Part shown: positions 50,105 through 58,173 of the stretch, piece after piece
Numbering within the stretch: the first letter of the stretch is position 1
Layout: every line of letters begins with the position of its first letter
Source: a virus
IMG/VR virus record: IMGVR_UViG_3300044835_000051
Coordinates: 1-63,591 of that record
Direction: 5' to 3' (one strand)
Length of the DNA: 63,591 bases
Translations under genes and position numbers: made by a program
Notes under the pieces: model-generated
Databases searched by the model: none
Told to the model about the DNA's origin: nothing
Seen by the model: the letters and a program-made list of their open reading frames with translations, nothing else

Positions 50105-50709
50105 GGCATGTCCTTCCGTTGGGGGTCGTACGGTACGGTCAAGATCGGCCAGTCGTCATCGTTGCGCATGTCCAGATGCGGGGCGCGCCTGGCTCCGTGC
50201 GCGATTTCCCTGGCGGAACGGTCGAGCATCGGCAGCCCCGCCCCGTCTTCGTTATAGGCAAGCGCCAGTTCGGTCGTGAACATGACACCCCAGTATGCCC
50301 AGCCGGCGACCGGGAGGAACGGCAGCAACGTCTCGTGAACGTACTGGTCGACGTCCACGGTCGGTAGCGTCACCTCGACCACGCCGCCGTCCGGTGCGAC
50401 GCACCAGCCGTGCGTGATCGCGTGACCCTGACCCGACCAGAAGTACCCTTCGCAGTAGGTCAGCGACGGGTCGGTCATCGTCGCCCGCAGCGCGTTCGCG
50501 AAGCACTCCGACTCGGCGCCAACCGCCCACTCGTACTGGTCGGGGAGTTTGCGCCCCGTGTAGAACTTGCCATGCCGAAGGACGAGATCGGCGCCACCCC
50601 GGTAATGATAGTCGAGGTGAGCCCACCTCTCACGGCGCAACTCCAGATCGGCCCTAAGCGCCTGGCGGTTACGATCGGCCGGCTTGGGGAGACTATCGAA
50701 GATGCTCAC
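50101..50709 (-). CDS. Cys/His-containing conserved phage protein, 202 aa
   Basis: GTG 50709 has GGAGGG upstream; the frame's further extension is shadow-like. ESECFANALRATMTDPSLTY, CEGYFWSGQGHAITHGWCVA, PDGGVVEVTL, and WAYWGVMFTTELALAYNEDG. The Cys (ECFANA), His (HAITHGW) and acidic residue are placed as in papain-like or transglutaminase-like folds. That enzymatic reading is inference. It is a widespread phage family with no assigned role. Confidence 0.6.
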   Translation of the reverse strand: MSIFDSLPKPADRNRQALRADLELRRERWAHLDYHYRGGADLVLRHGKFYTGRKLPDQYEWAVGAESECFANALRATMTDPSLTYCEGYFWSGQGHAITHGWCVAPDGGVVEVTLPTVDVDQYVHETLLPFLPVAGWAYWGVMFTTELALAYNEDGAGLPMLDRSAREIAHGARRAPHLDMRNDDDWPILTVPYDPQRKDMP

Positions 50710-50999
50710 ATGCCCTCCACCGGGTTCTCGCCCGGCCCGTCGATCAGCCTGATGCATCGAATCGCGACAGCCGCGACCTGTAGTAATTCCTCGCGCGTGT
50801 GGCGCCAGCCCCGAGGCCGTGCGTGCCCCCGCTCCTCGCGCCATGCGTTACGAGCCTCCTCGACCTCGTCTTCGAGGCACGCGATGCCCAACCTCAGCTT
50901 CCCCAGGTCGGTCTCGGCAGAGAACGTCCCGTGCTTGTGGTCCTGGCGGGCGATCTCGTCGCCGAGTTCGTTGAACTTGTAGCTCGTGTAGCTCTTCAC
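50706..50999 (-). CDS. MazG-like nucleotide pyrophosphohydrolase
   Basis: 97 residues. KFNELGDEIARQDHKHGTFS, LGKLRLGIACLEDEVEEARN AW and REELLQVAAVAIRCIRLID form the all-alpha MazG/dUTPase-type pattern, with the E-x2-E-E metal-binding helix and a second helix. It may hydrolyse nucleotides or alarmones during infection. Its stop overlaps the next gene's GTG. Confidence 0.65.
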   Translation of the reverse strand: MKSYTSYKFNELGDEIARQDHKHGTFSAETDLGKLRLGIACLEDEVEEARNAWREERGHARPRGWRHTREELLQVAAVAIRCIRLIDGPGENPVEGM

Positions 51000-51577
51000 G
51001 GTGTCAGCTCCGGCTTCTCGGTGGGCATGGGCAGGAGCACATCGACGGTCGGTATCTCGTCAAGGAAGGCACGCGCCTCGTCTGACTGCACGTCGCCGAG
51101 GAGCAGCTTCTCTTGAAGGTCAAGGCGGATCGCGTCGAGCGACCGGCCGCCCTGACCGCGCTCCACCACCAGCCGGCGAATCTCCGCAGCGATCTGTTCC
51201 TCCAGGTTGACCGGCGCCCACGCATTTGTGACATCGAAGGTGAGCGGGTCGACTGCGTGTGTCTCGATGACCTGGGGGCCGACAAAGGCCGACTTCTTGG
51301 GATTGTAGCGATGGAAGGTGTGTATCTCGCCGGGGATAACGCCCGTCTCCGCGATTGCCTCGACCTCCGCCAGTACGTCGGCCTGGAGCGCTTTAGCACG
51401 GTTGACGAGCTTCAGCATGCGCTTTTCCGCCGCCGCGCACGCCCGCGTGGACTCGGCGATCAGCCGGTCGCGAATCTCCTCCTCGACCTGCTCGCGGCGA
51501 GTGTCAAGCTCTGCCTGTAGGGCCTTGAAGCGCTGGTCGATGATCTTCGCCAGCGCACGGCGCTCTGTGCTGTTCAT
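50996..51577 (-). CDS. Coiled-coil hypothetical protein, 193 aa
   Basis: MNSTERRALAKIIDQRFKAL, then a charged coiled coil (TRREQVEEEIRDRLIAES), a beta middle (EIHTFHRYNPKKSAFVGPQV) and a helical C-terminus (LDLQEKLLLGDVQSDEARAF). No family is recognised. Confidence 0.6.
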   Translation of the reverse strand: MNSTERRALAKIIDQRFKALQAELDTRREQVEEEIRDRLIAESTRACAAAEKRMLKLVNRAKALQADVLAEVEAIAETGVIPGEIHTFHRYNPKKSAFVGPQVIETHAVDPLTFDVTNAWAPVNLEEQIAAEIRRLVVERGQGGRSLDAIRLDLQEKLLLGDVQSDEARAFLDEIPTVDVLLPMPTEKPELTP

Positions 51578-51996
51578 CTTGTCGGGTCCTCCGTGGGTCG
51601 TGAGTCGTGATGTACGGGTGGTCCGTCGCGGTTGGCCCAGAACTGGTCGTGCAGCCGCCGGACGTGCTCGGTGGCGTTCGAGAGCACCAGCGGTATGTCC
51701 GGGTTGTTGCGGATCATGCGCTTGGCGGAGCGCCTCGCGAGACGGTCACGGTCACCGCGCTGAATCAGCGCATGACATGCAGAGCATGCAGCCCAGCCGC
51801 CGTGGGAGAACCCCTCGATGTCCATCTCCTCTACGCGGAGACTGCCGTCCGGGCGTTGGATCAGGGCCTCGGCGTGCGCCTGGCGGTTGTGGTCGCGGCA
51901 CGGATAGCTCCAGCGGACGTCGGGCGAGGAACAGAAGTCACAAATCGGCCCCTCAGCCGGCGCGGTCAGCATGAAAAGATGGTCGGGCGCGCTCAC
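51574..51996 (-). CDS. Zinc-ribbon hypothetical protein, 140 aa
   Basis: CDFCSSPDVRWSYPCRDHNR and GWAACSACHALIQRGDRDRL provide a double Cys/His site. The pattern (ICDFCSSPDV..W.Y.C) is frequent in mycobacteriophage and actinobacterial hypothetical proteins. The function is unknown. Confidence 0.65.
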   Translation of the reverse strand: MSAPDHLFMLTAPAEGPICDFCSSPDVRWSYPCRDHNRQAHAEALIQRPDGSLRVEEMDIEGFSHGGWAACSACHALIQRGDRDRLARRSAKRMIRNNPDIPLVLSNATEHVRRLHDQFWANRDGPPVHHDSRPTEDPTR

Positions 51997-52136
51997 GCCG
52001 GCACCTCGTTGATCTCGCCGTCACGCATCGACAGCATCAGGTCCTCCGCCGTGCGGACGGTGATGGTGCGGTGGTGCGCAGAACTCTCACTCGTAACTCC
52101 AGTAGATTGAATGGTTGAAGCTGCGGCTGACGACAC
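51993..52136 (-). CDS. Small hypothetical protein, about 47 aa
   Basis: The frame ends HHRTITVRTAEDLMLSMRDG then EINEVPA and overlaps the next gene's start. It looks like genuine coding, but the start is uncertain: GTG 52136 lies inside the upstream gene and has no clear ribosome-binding site. Confidence 0.4.
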   Translation of the reverse strand: MSSAAASTIQSTGVTSESSAHHRTITVRTAEDLMLSMRDGEINEVPA

Positions 52137-52275
52137 GCCCGTGTTTACTCACGTGAAAGCTGGTGCCGTTGGGCACTGTCAGCTCAACGTGCCCGTCGGT
52201 GAAGCCCTCGTTTACGTGGACGCGACCGTGCGCCTGGGCTAGTAGTCCGCACAGGTCCTCCTGCTGGCGTGTCAT
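52087..52275 (-). CDS. Small hypothetical protein, 62 aa
   Basis: MTRQQEDLCGLLAQAHGRVH, then VNEGFTDGHVELTVPNGTSF. Alpha then beta. The ATG overlaps the upstream stop. No function is recognised. Confidence 0.55.
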   Translation of the reverse strand: MTRQQEDLCGLLAQAHGRVHVNEGFTDGHVELTVPNGTSFHVSKHGRVVSRSFNHSIYWSYE

Positions 52276-52523
52276 GTCCTGACCACGATTGTCTGGTCGT
52301 GACGCTCAAAGCGCATGGTGAAGCCCTCGCCGGCCCGGAGGGACTGAAGTAGCTCGGCGACGACCTCCAGCGCTGCGGTGCGACTGTAGGTCTGCTCGAT
52401 GCACTTGCCCTCCTGCGCGAACAGGCGGGCATGCGAACCGCGCCGGCTGTCGGTCGTCGCGACGGTGAAGCGGTGCACCTCGTTGGGGTGATGCTCACCG
52501 TTGGTGTTGGTCTGTCTGGTCAT
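52272..52523 (-). CDS. Small hypothetical protein, 83 aa
   Basis: ATG 52523 has GGAGG; upstream in-frame codons overlap the next gene and are rejected. HRFTVATTDSRRGSHARLFA, SRTAALEVVAELLQSLRAG, then a beta end (FTMRFERHDQTIVVRT). The function is unknown. Confidence 0.55.
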   Translation of the reverse strand: MTRQTNTNGEHHPNEVHRFTVATTDSRRGSHARLFAQEGKCIEQTYSRTAALEVVAELLQSLRAGEGFTMRFERHDQTIVVRT

Positions 52524-52539
52524 AGGTGCCTCCAGGGTT

Positions 52540-53718
52540 TTACGCTTGACGATTTTGTCGATCGTGCTCCAGCTCCCTCGCACGGGTGATGCCGGCTTCA
52601 CTCAACTGCCTGCCGCCATGCGTCACACACACGAGCCCTTCGGCGATCAGGAACGGCTCGACGAAGAGCGCAATCGCCTTCGTGTCGCGGCCATGCCCCA
52701 GCGCCGTCGCCACGGTGTTGACGGAGGCTTGGTGGACTACGTGGCCATCGCGCGACTCGCGACGTGAGCGCAGGAGCACTGTGAGCATCATCTGCATGTC
52801 TCGCGTGAGGCCGTCCCACGTGCAGCCGTTGAGGTCGTGGATGACCTCGCGTGCTAGGTCGTCGGTGACGACGATCGAGCCGAGCGACCTGGCGTTCTTG
52901 ACAAAAGTGTTCAGTTGCCTCGGACTACGGCGCGACGCCCGTCCGAGCGTAGCTGCCGCGCTGACCTCGATGCGAAGCCCGAGGGAGCGAGCGTTGGCTT
53001 GCGCCAGCACCGCCATGTCGTCCCACGTGTAGGGGTCGAGGGTGATGTCCAGTGGGAAGCGGTTTATCATCGCCTCGGGCAGAAGGCCCGAATCGGTGGT
53101 GCAGCCGACGAACGTCACCGCGGGAAAGTCGACCATGCCGCCCGGTGTCGGCAGGCGCCGGTCTTCGAGCGCGTGGTAGAAATCTTCCGGTTTGGCGGCC
53201 TGCGTGACGCCACGCCGGTCGGCCTGGACGATCATGTGCACCTCGTCAACGATCACCACGTCGCCGGCCTTGCAGGTGACGCGCATCGCCTCCAGCACGT
53301 CGAGACCGACCGGAGCCTCGACTTGGTATACGGTGCGACCGAGTCGGTGCGCCACGCACTGCGCGAACGTCGTCTTGCCCGACCCCGAGGCGCCCGTGAG
53401 GAGCATGTGGTCGAGCGGCTGGCCCGTCCGCTGGGCGTTGTCGATGATGCGCGCGAACAGCGCCTTGAGACGTGCCTGGCCTACGAGTTGGTCGAACGTC
53501 TGCGGTCGAAGCTCGTTTCCCGACCTCTCATCGAAGCTGAGCGGCTTCAGCTCGATCTTCGGGCCGGCACTCTTGGCGACCCTGCGCGCAGCGATGCGCG
53601 CCTCGGCTTCGCGGCCCGCCCGGACCGCGGCGGTGCGATGGTCAGACAGGGCGCTGTAGGCGCTGCGGCGCAGAGCGTGGTCGAAGCCGTGGCGCAGTGG
53701 GTTGTCATCGTGGGACAT
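52540..53718 (-). CDS. RuvB-like Holliday junction AAA+ ATPase
   Basis: A branch-migration motor candidate. LRPQTFDQLVGQARLKALFA, PLDHMLLTGASGSGKTTFAQ (Walker A, residues 109-117), VVIVDEVHMI (Walker B), VTFVGCTTDSGLLPEAMINR (sensor 1 and the Arg region) and a C-terminal winged helix, TVATALGHGRDTKAIALFVE, PFLIAEGLVCVTHGGRQLSE, follow RuvB order closely. The N-terminal 60 residues are an extra basic extension. ATG 53718 has GGAG at good spacing; the longer GTG start would lie inside the palindrome at 53736. No RuvA or RuvC homologue was seen, but RusA is encoded in the other arm. Confidence 0.85.
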   Translation of the reverse strand: MSHDDNPLRHGFDHALRRSAYSALSDHRTAAVRAGREAEARIAARRVAKSAGPKIELKPLSFDERSGNELRPQTFDQLVGQARLKALFARIIDNAQRTGQPLDHMLLTGASGSGKTTFAQCVAHRLGRTVYQVEAPVGLDVLEAMRVTCKAGDVVIVDEVHMIVQADRRGVTQAAKPEDFYHALEDRRLPTPGGMVDFPAVTFVGCTTDSGLLPEAMINRFPLDITLDPYTWDDMAVLAQANARSLGLRIEVSAAATLGRASRRSPRQLNTFVKNARSLGSIVVTDDLAREVIHDLNGCTWDGLTRDMQMMLTVLLRSRRESRDGHVVHQASVNTVATALGHGRDTKAIALFVEPFLIAEGLVCVTHGGRQLSEAGITRARELEHDRQNRQA

Positions 53719-53735
53719 CTGTCTCCAGTCGTGGG

Positions 53736-53752
53736 TGTGGCAGTATGCCACA
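53736..53752. promoter_or_regulatory. Palindromic operator candidate, copy 3
   Basis: TGTGGCA-GTA-TGCCACA, a perfect 7-bp inverted repeat, sits in the 42-bp gap before the RuvB-like gene, 17 bases from its ATG. On the gene's strand it contains CATACT, a possible -10 box, so binding would block initiation. Confidence 0.6.
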
Positions 53753-53760
53753 GTTTGCCA

Positions 53761-54747
53761 TCAGCCGGTGAGCTTGCGCAACTGCTTGTTTAGCAGCCCC
53801 AACTTGGCGTTGACCTCGTCCTGCTCCTCCTTCAGCACGTCGGCGTACTGGGCGGCGCGGCGGCGGAACTGCGCGAGGCGGTTCCAGTGGAACTCTTCCA
53901 CGTTGGTGCGGACGTCACGCTTACGCTCGCCTTGCAGGAGCTTCGCCGCGTCCACGATCGCCGCCTCCATCTCCTCGACGCAGTTGGCGGTGTGAGCAGC
54001 GCGGACCATCTCACGCTCCGAGCGGCCGTCCGCCATCGCCGTCGTGCGCAGGTAGGCGCGGCCCTCGGGCTCGTAGAGCTTCTCCAGCAGCATCGACAGC
54101 GACTCCAGCTCGGCCTCGAACTTGACGAGGACGAAATAGGGCGCCCCGCGCCGGCCGTCAGCCCCGCCGAGCGGCTCGCCCGACAGGCCGTGGACGCCCA
54201 TCTGCTCGTCGAACTCGCCCTTGATGTAATTGCGCACGATCGAACGTACCTTGGCGCCCGTCACCGTCTTGCCCTTGGCCTCGAACTCCTCGTCGATCTC
54301 TTGCATGATCGGCAGCACTTCGGACTTCGGGACGTCGCCGAGCGGCTTATAGCCGATCTCGCCCGTCACCTTCGAGAACCAGACACGCAACGCCGCTTCG
54401 TAGATGACCACGCGCTCCTCGGCGTCGCGTACCACGCGGGTCACCTGGTAGATGATGTCCTCGGAGTTCTCCAACACGTCACGCACGTCGGTCTCGGTGA
54501 CGACCGAACCGTCGCGCTTGATGCCCGCCTGCCCGCGCACCGTCCTCTTGAAGGCGTCGGCGGCGCGAATGTCCTTGGGGAACATCTCGACCGGCAGGCC
54601 GGCGAGCCCACCGAGGCGCCGCAGCCGGCGCAGCGACACGTCCTGGTCGGGCGTCGAGTACCACGTGATGAAGCCGAGCTTCTTGACCTTCGAGTCTTTG
54701 GACACCGCCATCATGTCCTTCAGCCTGGGTGCGGTTGCGGTGGCCAT
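53761..54747 (-). CDS. Conserved hypothetical partner of the MoxR/VWA genes, 328 aa
   Basis: It begins MATATAPRLKDMMAVSKDSK, then VKKLGFITWYSTPDQDVSLR, LRRLGGLAGLPVEMFPKDIR, ADAFKRTVR, YEAALRVWFSKVTGEIGYKP, and a long C-terminal coiled coil (VEEFHWNRLAQFRRRAAQYA). The ATG has GGAG upstream. No enzyme family is recognised. It lies between the RuvB-like gene and VWA/MoxR, all on one strand, and an HNH gene separates it from VWA. Confidence 0.65.
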   Translation of the reverse strand: MATATAPRLKDMMAVSKDSKVKKLGFITWYSTPDQDVSLRRLRRLGGLAGLPVEMFPKDIRAADAFKRTVRGQAGIKRDGSVVTETDVRDVLENSEDIIYQVTRVVRDAEERVVIYEAALRVWFSKVTGEIGYKPLGDVPKSEVLPIMQEIDEEFEAKGKTVTGAKVRSIVRNYIKGEFDEQMGVHGLSGEPLGGADGRRGAPYFVLVKFEAELESLSMLLEKLYEPEGRAYLRTTAMADGRSEREMVRAAHTANCVEEMEAAIVDAAKLLQGERKRDVRTNVEEFHWNRLAQFRRRAAQYADVLKEEQDEVNAKLGLLNKQLRKLTG

Positions 54748-54757
54748 GCGTACTCCT

Positions 54758-55288
54758 TTACAGTTGATCGGAAGTTAGATGGTAGAGCTTGTGGCAGCTA
54801 GCGCAGAGCCACTCGATGTCGAGCGGCCTGCCGTAGTCGGGGTGGTGAGCTTGCACGACGCACTTGCGGCCACATTTGGGGCAGCGCTCGGGGCGCACGA
54901 GATCACCGCGCTTCACGGCGTCTCGCACCTTGCGGCGCGCGGCTACTGCCTCCGGCGACTCGGCCGCACGCCTACGCGCCTCGGAGCGGGCGACCTCGGC
55001 GTTGCGCTCGTACGTCCCCTTGGCGGACTTGCGGTAGATGTCGCGGTTCTTGGCGCGATACTGCCGTTGGTACTCGTCGGTCCGCTCCGGGTGGCGAGCC
55101 CGGTACTTTCGTGCCGCCTCGCGCCCGGTGTCCCGACGCTCCTCGGGGGTCTTCGCCGCTCGGTTGCGAGCCGTGCGGTCACGGACGCACTGCTTGCATT
55201 CGGATTGCAGACCGTCTGGCCTCCGCCCGTCGGCGTAGAACTCACCGACCTCCTTCAACCCTCCGCAATTCGTGCAGCGATGCAACAT
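54758..55288 (-). CDS. HNH endonuclease inserted between VWA and its neighbour
   Basis: The N-terminal zinc ribbon is CTNCGGLKEV...CKQCVRD. A long basic helix region covers residues 40-120, and the HNH-type core is CPKCGRKCVVQAHHPDYGRP followed by WLCASCHKLYH. It is a mobile-type gene with its own start four bases after the VWA stop. It appears to interrupt an otherwise contiguous operon. Confidence 0.8.
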   Translation of the reverse strand: MLHRCTNCGGLKEVGEFYADGRRPDGLQSECKQCVRDRTARNRAAKTPEERRDTGREAARKYRARHPERTDEYQRQYRAKNRDIYRKSAKGTYERNAEVARSEARRRAAESPEAVAARRKVRDAVKRGDLVRPERCPKCGRKCVVQAHHPDYGRPLDIEWLCASCHKLYHLTSDQL

Positions 55289-55292
55289 TGAC

Positions 55293-56984
55293 TTACGATA
55301 CGTGCGTCGCGAGTTCTGCTACTGCCTTGCCGGGGTCCTGCAACTCGAATTGGTGCACGTCGACGACGCTGTCGCAATACCTTGCGAGATAGTCGAAGGG
55401 GCCACCTATGCCCAGACCAAACAGTCGCACGCCCTTCTCGACGAGGTGCGTGCGCAGCCGCTCGTCCTCGGGTCCATAGCCGGCATTCCCGTCGCCGACC
55501 ATGACGAGGTCCGCCATCTTGAAGGGCGCGGAGTCGTCCATTAGCTTCACTGCGGCGGTCACGCCGTTGATGGGTGTCGTGCCGCCGCCGAAAAAGTGGG
55601 AGCAAACATCTACGATGTCCTCGGCCTTTAGTGCGGCCTTGGCCCGGAACTCCCATGTCTTCGTCTGACCGCCGCTAGAGAACTCAACCACGCCGAAGTC
55701 GCGCTTCTCGATGCGCGCAATGTTCAGCAAGCAGAGCGTGATCGCACGCGCCCAGATATTGGGAGTTCCTTGCATTGAACCTGAGCCGTCGAGCACGATC
55801 ACGATCGGCCCCCGGCCGCTGTGCGCCTCGCCTTCGGTCGTGAACACGAGCAGCTCGCCCGCGGCGTACCGTGTGAGGAAGTCTAACTCTGTCTCGTCAT
55901 CGCCGAACAGTGCCAGCTCGCTCGGCAACACTCGGGCGAGATTGTCTCCGTAGGCGATGTCTACCAACTCATCGTTCCCGCCGACGACTCTCGTGGCGCG
56001 CAGGAAGCGGAACTCCCTGTCGCAGCGCCCGAATAACTCCGCGATCTTACGGAGCGATTCGTTCTCCGACCACATCTCCGCAATCGACAGCGCTTGCTCG
56101 GGCGATTCGTACGTCGGCTCGCCCGCGCCGAAGCCGGCGCCGAAGGACGGCATGCAGCCTGCGGCGTCAGCAGCCGCCTGACCCGCCTGCGCGGCCGTCT
56201 CGATCGCTTCGAGGGCCTGGCCGGACATCGGGGTCTGCTGAGCGGCAGCGGCGGCAGCGGCGGCCTGAGCGGCCCGCTTGTCCTTGACCGCCTGGCGAAT
56301 CTGGCCGACGAGATCACCGGGGACCGGCTGGCCGGCATCGCGGTAGCCCTGCGCCTGGCCGCGCAGGTCCACGAGGTTCTGGTAGTGCTGGCCGGCCTGC
56401 TCGGCGTGCTCGCGGTACTCCTCGGCCTCCTGGGCCTGAGTGACCAGCTCGTCGCCGAGCATGTCTTTCAGCACGTTGACCGCGGCGGTGGTCGCCATCG
56501 CGGCCATCGTCGCGTCGTCGCGGGTCGCATTGCGCGACTTCGCGTGCTCGTCCTGGTGCAGGAGCTTGGGCAATATGCGCTGGTGGAGCGCCACGCTCGG
56601 GTCGACCGCGTCGATGACGTCGGGCTGGTCGTGCGTGTGATAGCTCGTGAACACGTCGCGCGCCAGCTTTGTCCAGTTTGCGTACGGCGGCGCTGCGTCA
56701 CGCGCCGCCTTCGCCGCCTGAGCTTCGGCCTGCCACGCGACGATCTCCTCCCGCGTGGCAGTGGTGAAGTCGATGTCCGGCGGGTCGGGCACGTTCGGCG
56801 GAATCGCGGGCGCGTCCTCGACCGCGACCTTCTTGAAACGCGGGCTGTCGTCCACGAAGTTCTTGAACTCCATGTCGTCGATCGAGTCGTGGGTCACCGT
56901 CCAATCGGTCAACTTCAGTTTCGGCGTACCGATGTGCTTTCCCGTCTTGCCGCCGAGCAGGTCGGCGAGGTTGGTCATGGGCAT
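55293..56984 (-). CDS. VWA-domain protein, 563 aa
   Basis: Partner of the upstream MoxR AAA+ gene. The N-terminal 350 residues are helical, with Ala/Gln-rich segments. The C-terminal von Willebrand A domain has the MIDAS sequence IVIVLDGSGSMQGTPNIWAR near residue 395, then FGGGTTPINGVTAAVKLMDD (conserved Thr), LVMVGDGNAGYGPEDERLRT (second Asp), and VRLFGLGIGG. The start is ATG 56984 (MPMTNL), one base after the MoxR stop. VWA/MoxR pairs usually act as metal-dependent chaperones inserting cofactors or assembling complexes. Confidence 0.85.
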   Translation of the reverse strand: MPMTNLADLLGGKTGKHIGTPKLKLTDWTVTHDSIDDMEFKNFVDDSPRFKKVAVEDAPAIPPNVPDPPDIDFTTATREEIVAWQAEAQAAKAARDAAPPYANWTKLARDVFTSYHTHDQPDVIDAVDPSVALHQRILPKLLHQDEHAKSRNATRDDATMAAMATTAAVNVLKDMLGDELVTQAQEAEEYREHAEQAGQHYQNLVDLRGQAQGYRDAGQPVPGDLVGQIRQAVKDKRAAQAAAAAAAAQQTPMSGQALEAIETAAQAGQAAADAAGCMPSFGAGFGAGEPTYESPEQALSIAEMWSENESLRKIAELFGRCDREFRFLRATRVVGGNDELVDIAYGDNLARVLPSELALFGDDETELDFLTRYAAGELLVFTTEGEAHSGRGPIVIVLDGSGSMQGTPNIWARAITLCLLNIARIEKRDFGVVEFSSGGQTKTWEFRAKAALKAEDIVDVCSHFFGGGTTPINGVTAAVKLMDDSAPFKMADLVMVGDGNAGYGPEDERLRTHLVEKGVRLFGLGIGGPFDYLARYCDSVVDVHQFELQDPGKAVAELATHVS

Positions 56985-56985
56985 C

Positions 56986-58173
56986 TCAGTCCTTTCCGAT
57001 GAACGTGGCTTCGGCCCAGTCGTACAGCTTGCCGAGTTCTCCGTGGACCTCGTCGAGCAGGCCGGTGTCTTCACCCTGGCTCTTGCCGTCCGCGATCTGT
57101 GCCTCGGCTTCGCGCTGGAGCTTCTTGACCTGGCGCATGAGGCCGAAGGTCTCCTTGAGCAACTCTTCGCGCTCGGCCTCGTCGGACGTCGCCTCGAACT
57201 TCGAGCGCTGGACCTCGATTGCCGCGACGACCGGCTCCATCGTGTCACGCAACCGCTGCGCCTTGCGAGTGAAGACGCTGGCGATTTCGAGCACGACCTC
57301 GCGAGCGGTCTCGCGGTTGTCGGGGTGGTTCCACCAAACATTCTGGCAGGGCAGGAAGTCGTCCGAGGCGACCATCGCGCGGCCCTGTGACCACGCCCGA
57401 GCCTTGATGAGCTTCCATGACTGGCCGATGCGACGCTGCGACGGCGGGTGACCATGCTCCAGCAGCTTCTGCTGGGCCTCGACCATCTTCTCGCGCATCG
57501 CGTCGGGCACCTCCACCTGACGCACCTCGTCGCGAATAGCGTGAATCTCCGCCAGCGTCAGCGGGACGAGACCATCGGTGTTGATGCCGTTCGTCTGGAA
57601 GTCCAACTGAATGTCGGTGACGGCACGCCGGCCCTCCGGCGTCCTGACCGGCTGCACGAACAGCGTGGCGCCGATACGATCGCGGAACGCCTGCAAGTCC
57701 TCGCGGTCGGGCAGCTCGTTCGAGGACATGACGATCGAGATGAGCTGACCACAGTCCACGACCTTGCCGCCGATCTTCAGCACCCGGTTCGCGGTGATGT
57801 CGAGCAGCGGGTTCAGCAGCGGCGGCGAGGACTTGAAAATCTCGTCGAGGTAGGCGAGGTTCGCCTTCGGCAGGTAGCCGTCCATGAGCCGGGCGATCTT
57901 GCCGGACTTCATCGCCATGATGTCACGCGGGCCGAGGAGTTCGTCGGCGCTCATGTCCTTGGCGAGTAGGTGGGTGAACAGCTCGGCGTCGGTGATGCAG
58001 TAGTTGGTGAGCAGTTCGAGCAGCCACGTCTTGCCGGTGCCCGGATCGCCGAGGAGGAGCACGTCGATGCCTGAGATGACGGACAGGCCGACGAGGTCGA
58101 CCGCTTCGGCGCGCTCGACGTTCTGCCGGTTCAGGAATGCGACGATGTCGGTGTACTTCGACAAGAGGGTCAC
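56986..58173 (-). CDS. MoxR-family AAA+ ATPase, 395 aa
   Basis: The opening segment is VTLLSKYTDIVAFLNRQNVE. VLLLGDPGTGKTWLLELLTN (Walker A, residues 42-49), LAYLDEIFKSSPPLLNPLLD (Walker B and the MoxR helix), VMSSNELPDREDLQAFRDRI (sensor 1/Arg finger), then a lid domain and a long C-terminal coiled coil. GTG 58173 with GGAG is used; an in-frame GTG at 58215 lies in the palindrome. It forms a one-base-spaced pair with VWA. The palindrome at 58208 lies 34 bases upstream. Confidence 0.85.
   Translation of the reverse strand: MTLLSKYTDIVAFLNRQNVERAEAVDLVGLSVISGIDVLLLGDPGTGKTWLLELLTNYCITDAELFTHLLAKDMSADELLGPRDIMAMKSGKIARLMDGYLPKANLAYLDEIFKSSPPLLNPLLDITANRVLKIGGKVVDCGQLISIVMSSNELPDREDLQAFRDRIGATLFVQPVRTPEGRRAVTDIQLDFQTNGINTDGLVPLTLAEIHAIRDEVRQVEVPDAMREKMVEAQQKLLEHGHPPSQRRIGQSWKLIKARAWSQGRAMVASDDFLPCQNVWWNHPDNRETAREVVLEIASVFTRKAQRLRDTMEPVVAAIEVQRSKFEATSDEAEREELLKETFGLMRQVKKLQREAEAQIADGKSQGEDTGLLDEVHGELGKLYDWAEATFIGKD

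Noticed and set aside
53719-53751. Longer GTG start for the RuvB-like gene
   Set aside because: The GTG lies inside the palindrome and has no ribosome-binding site; ATG 53718 has GGAG at normal spacing.
56985-57455. N-terminal extension of the VWA protein
   Set aside because: The extension is the shadow of the MoxR coiled-coil coding; ATG 56984 follows the MoxR stop by one base.
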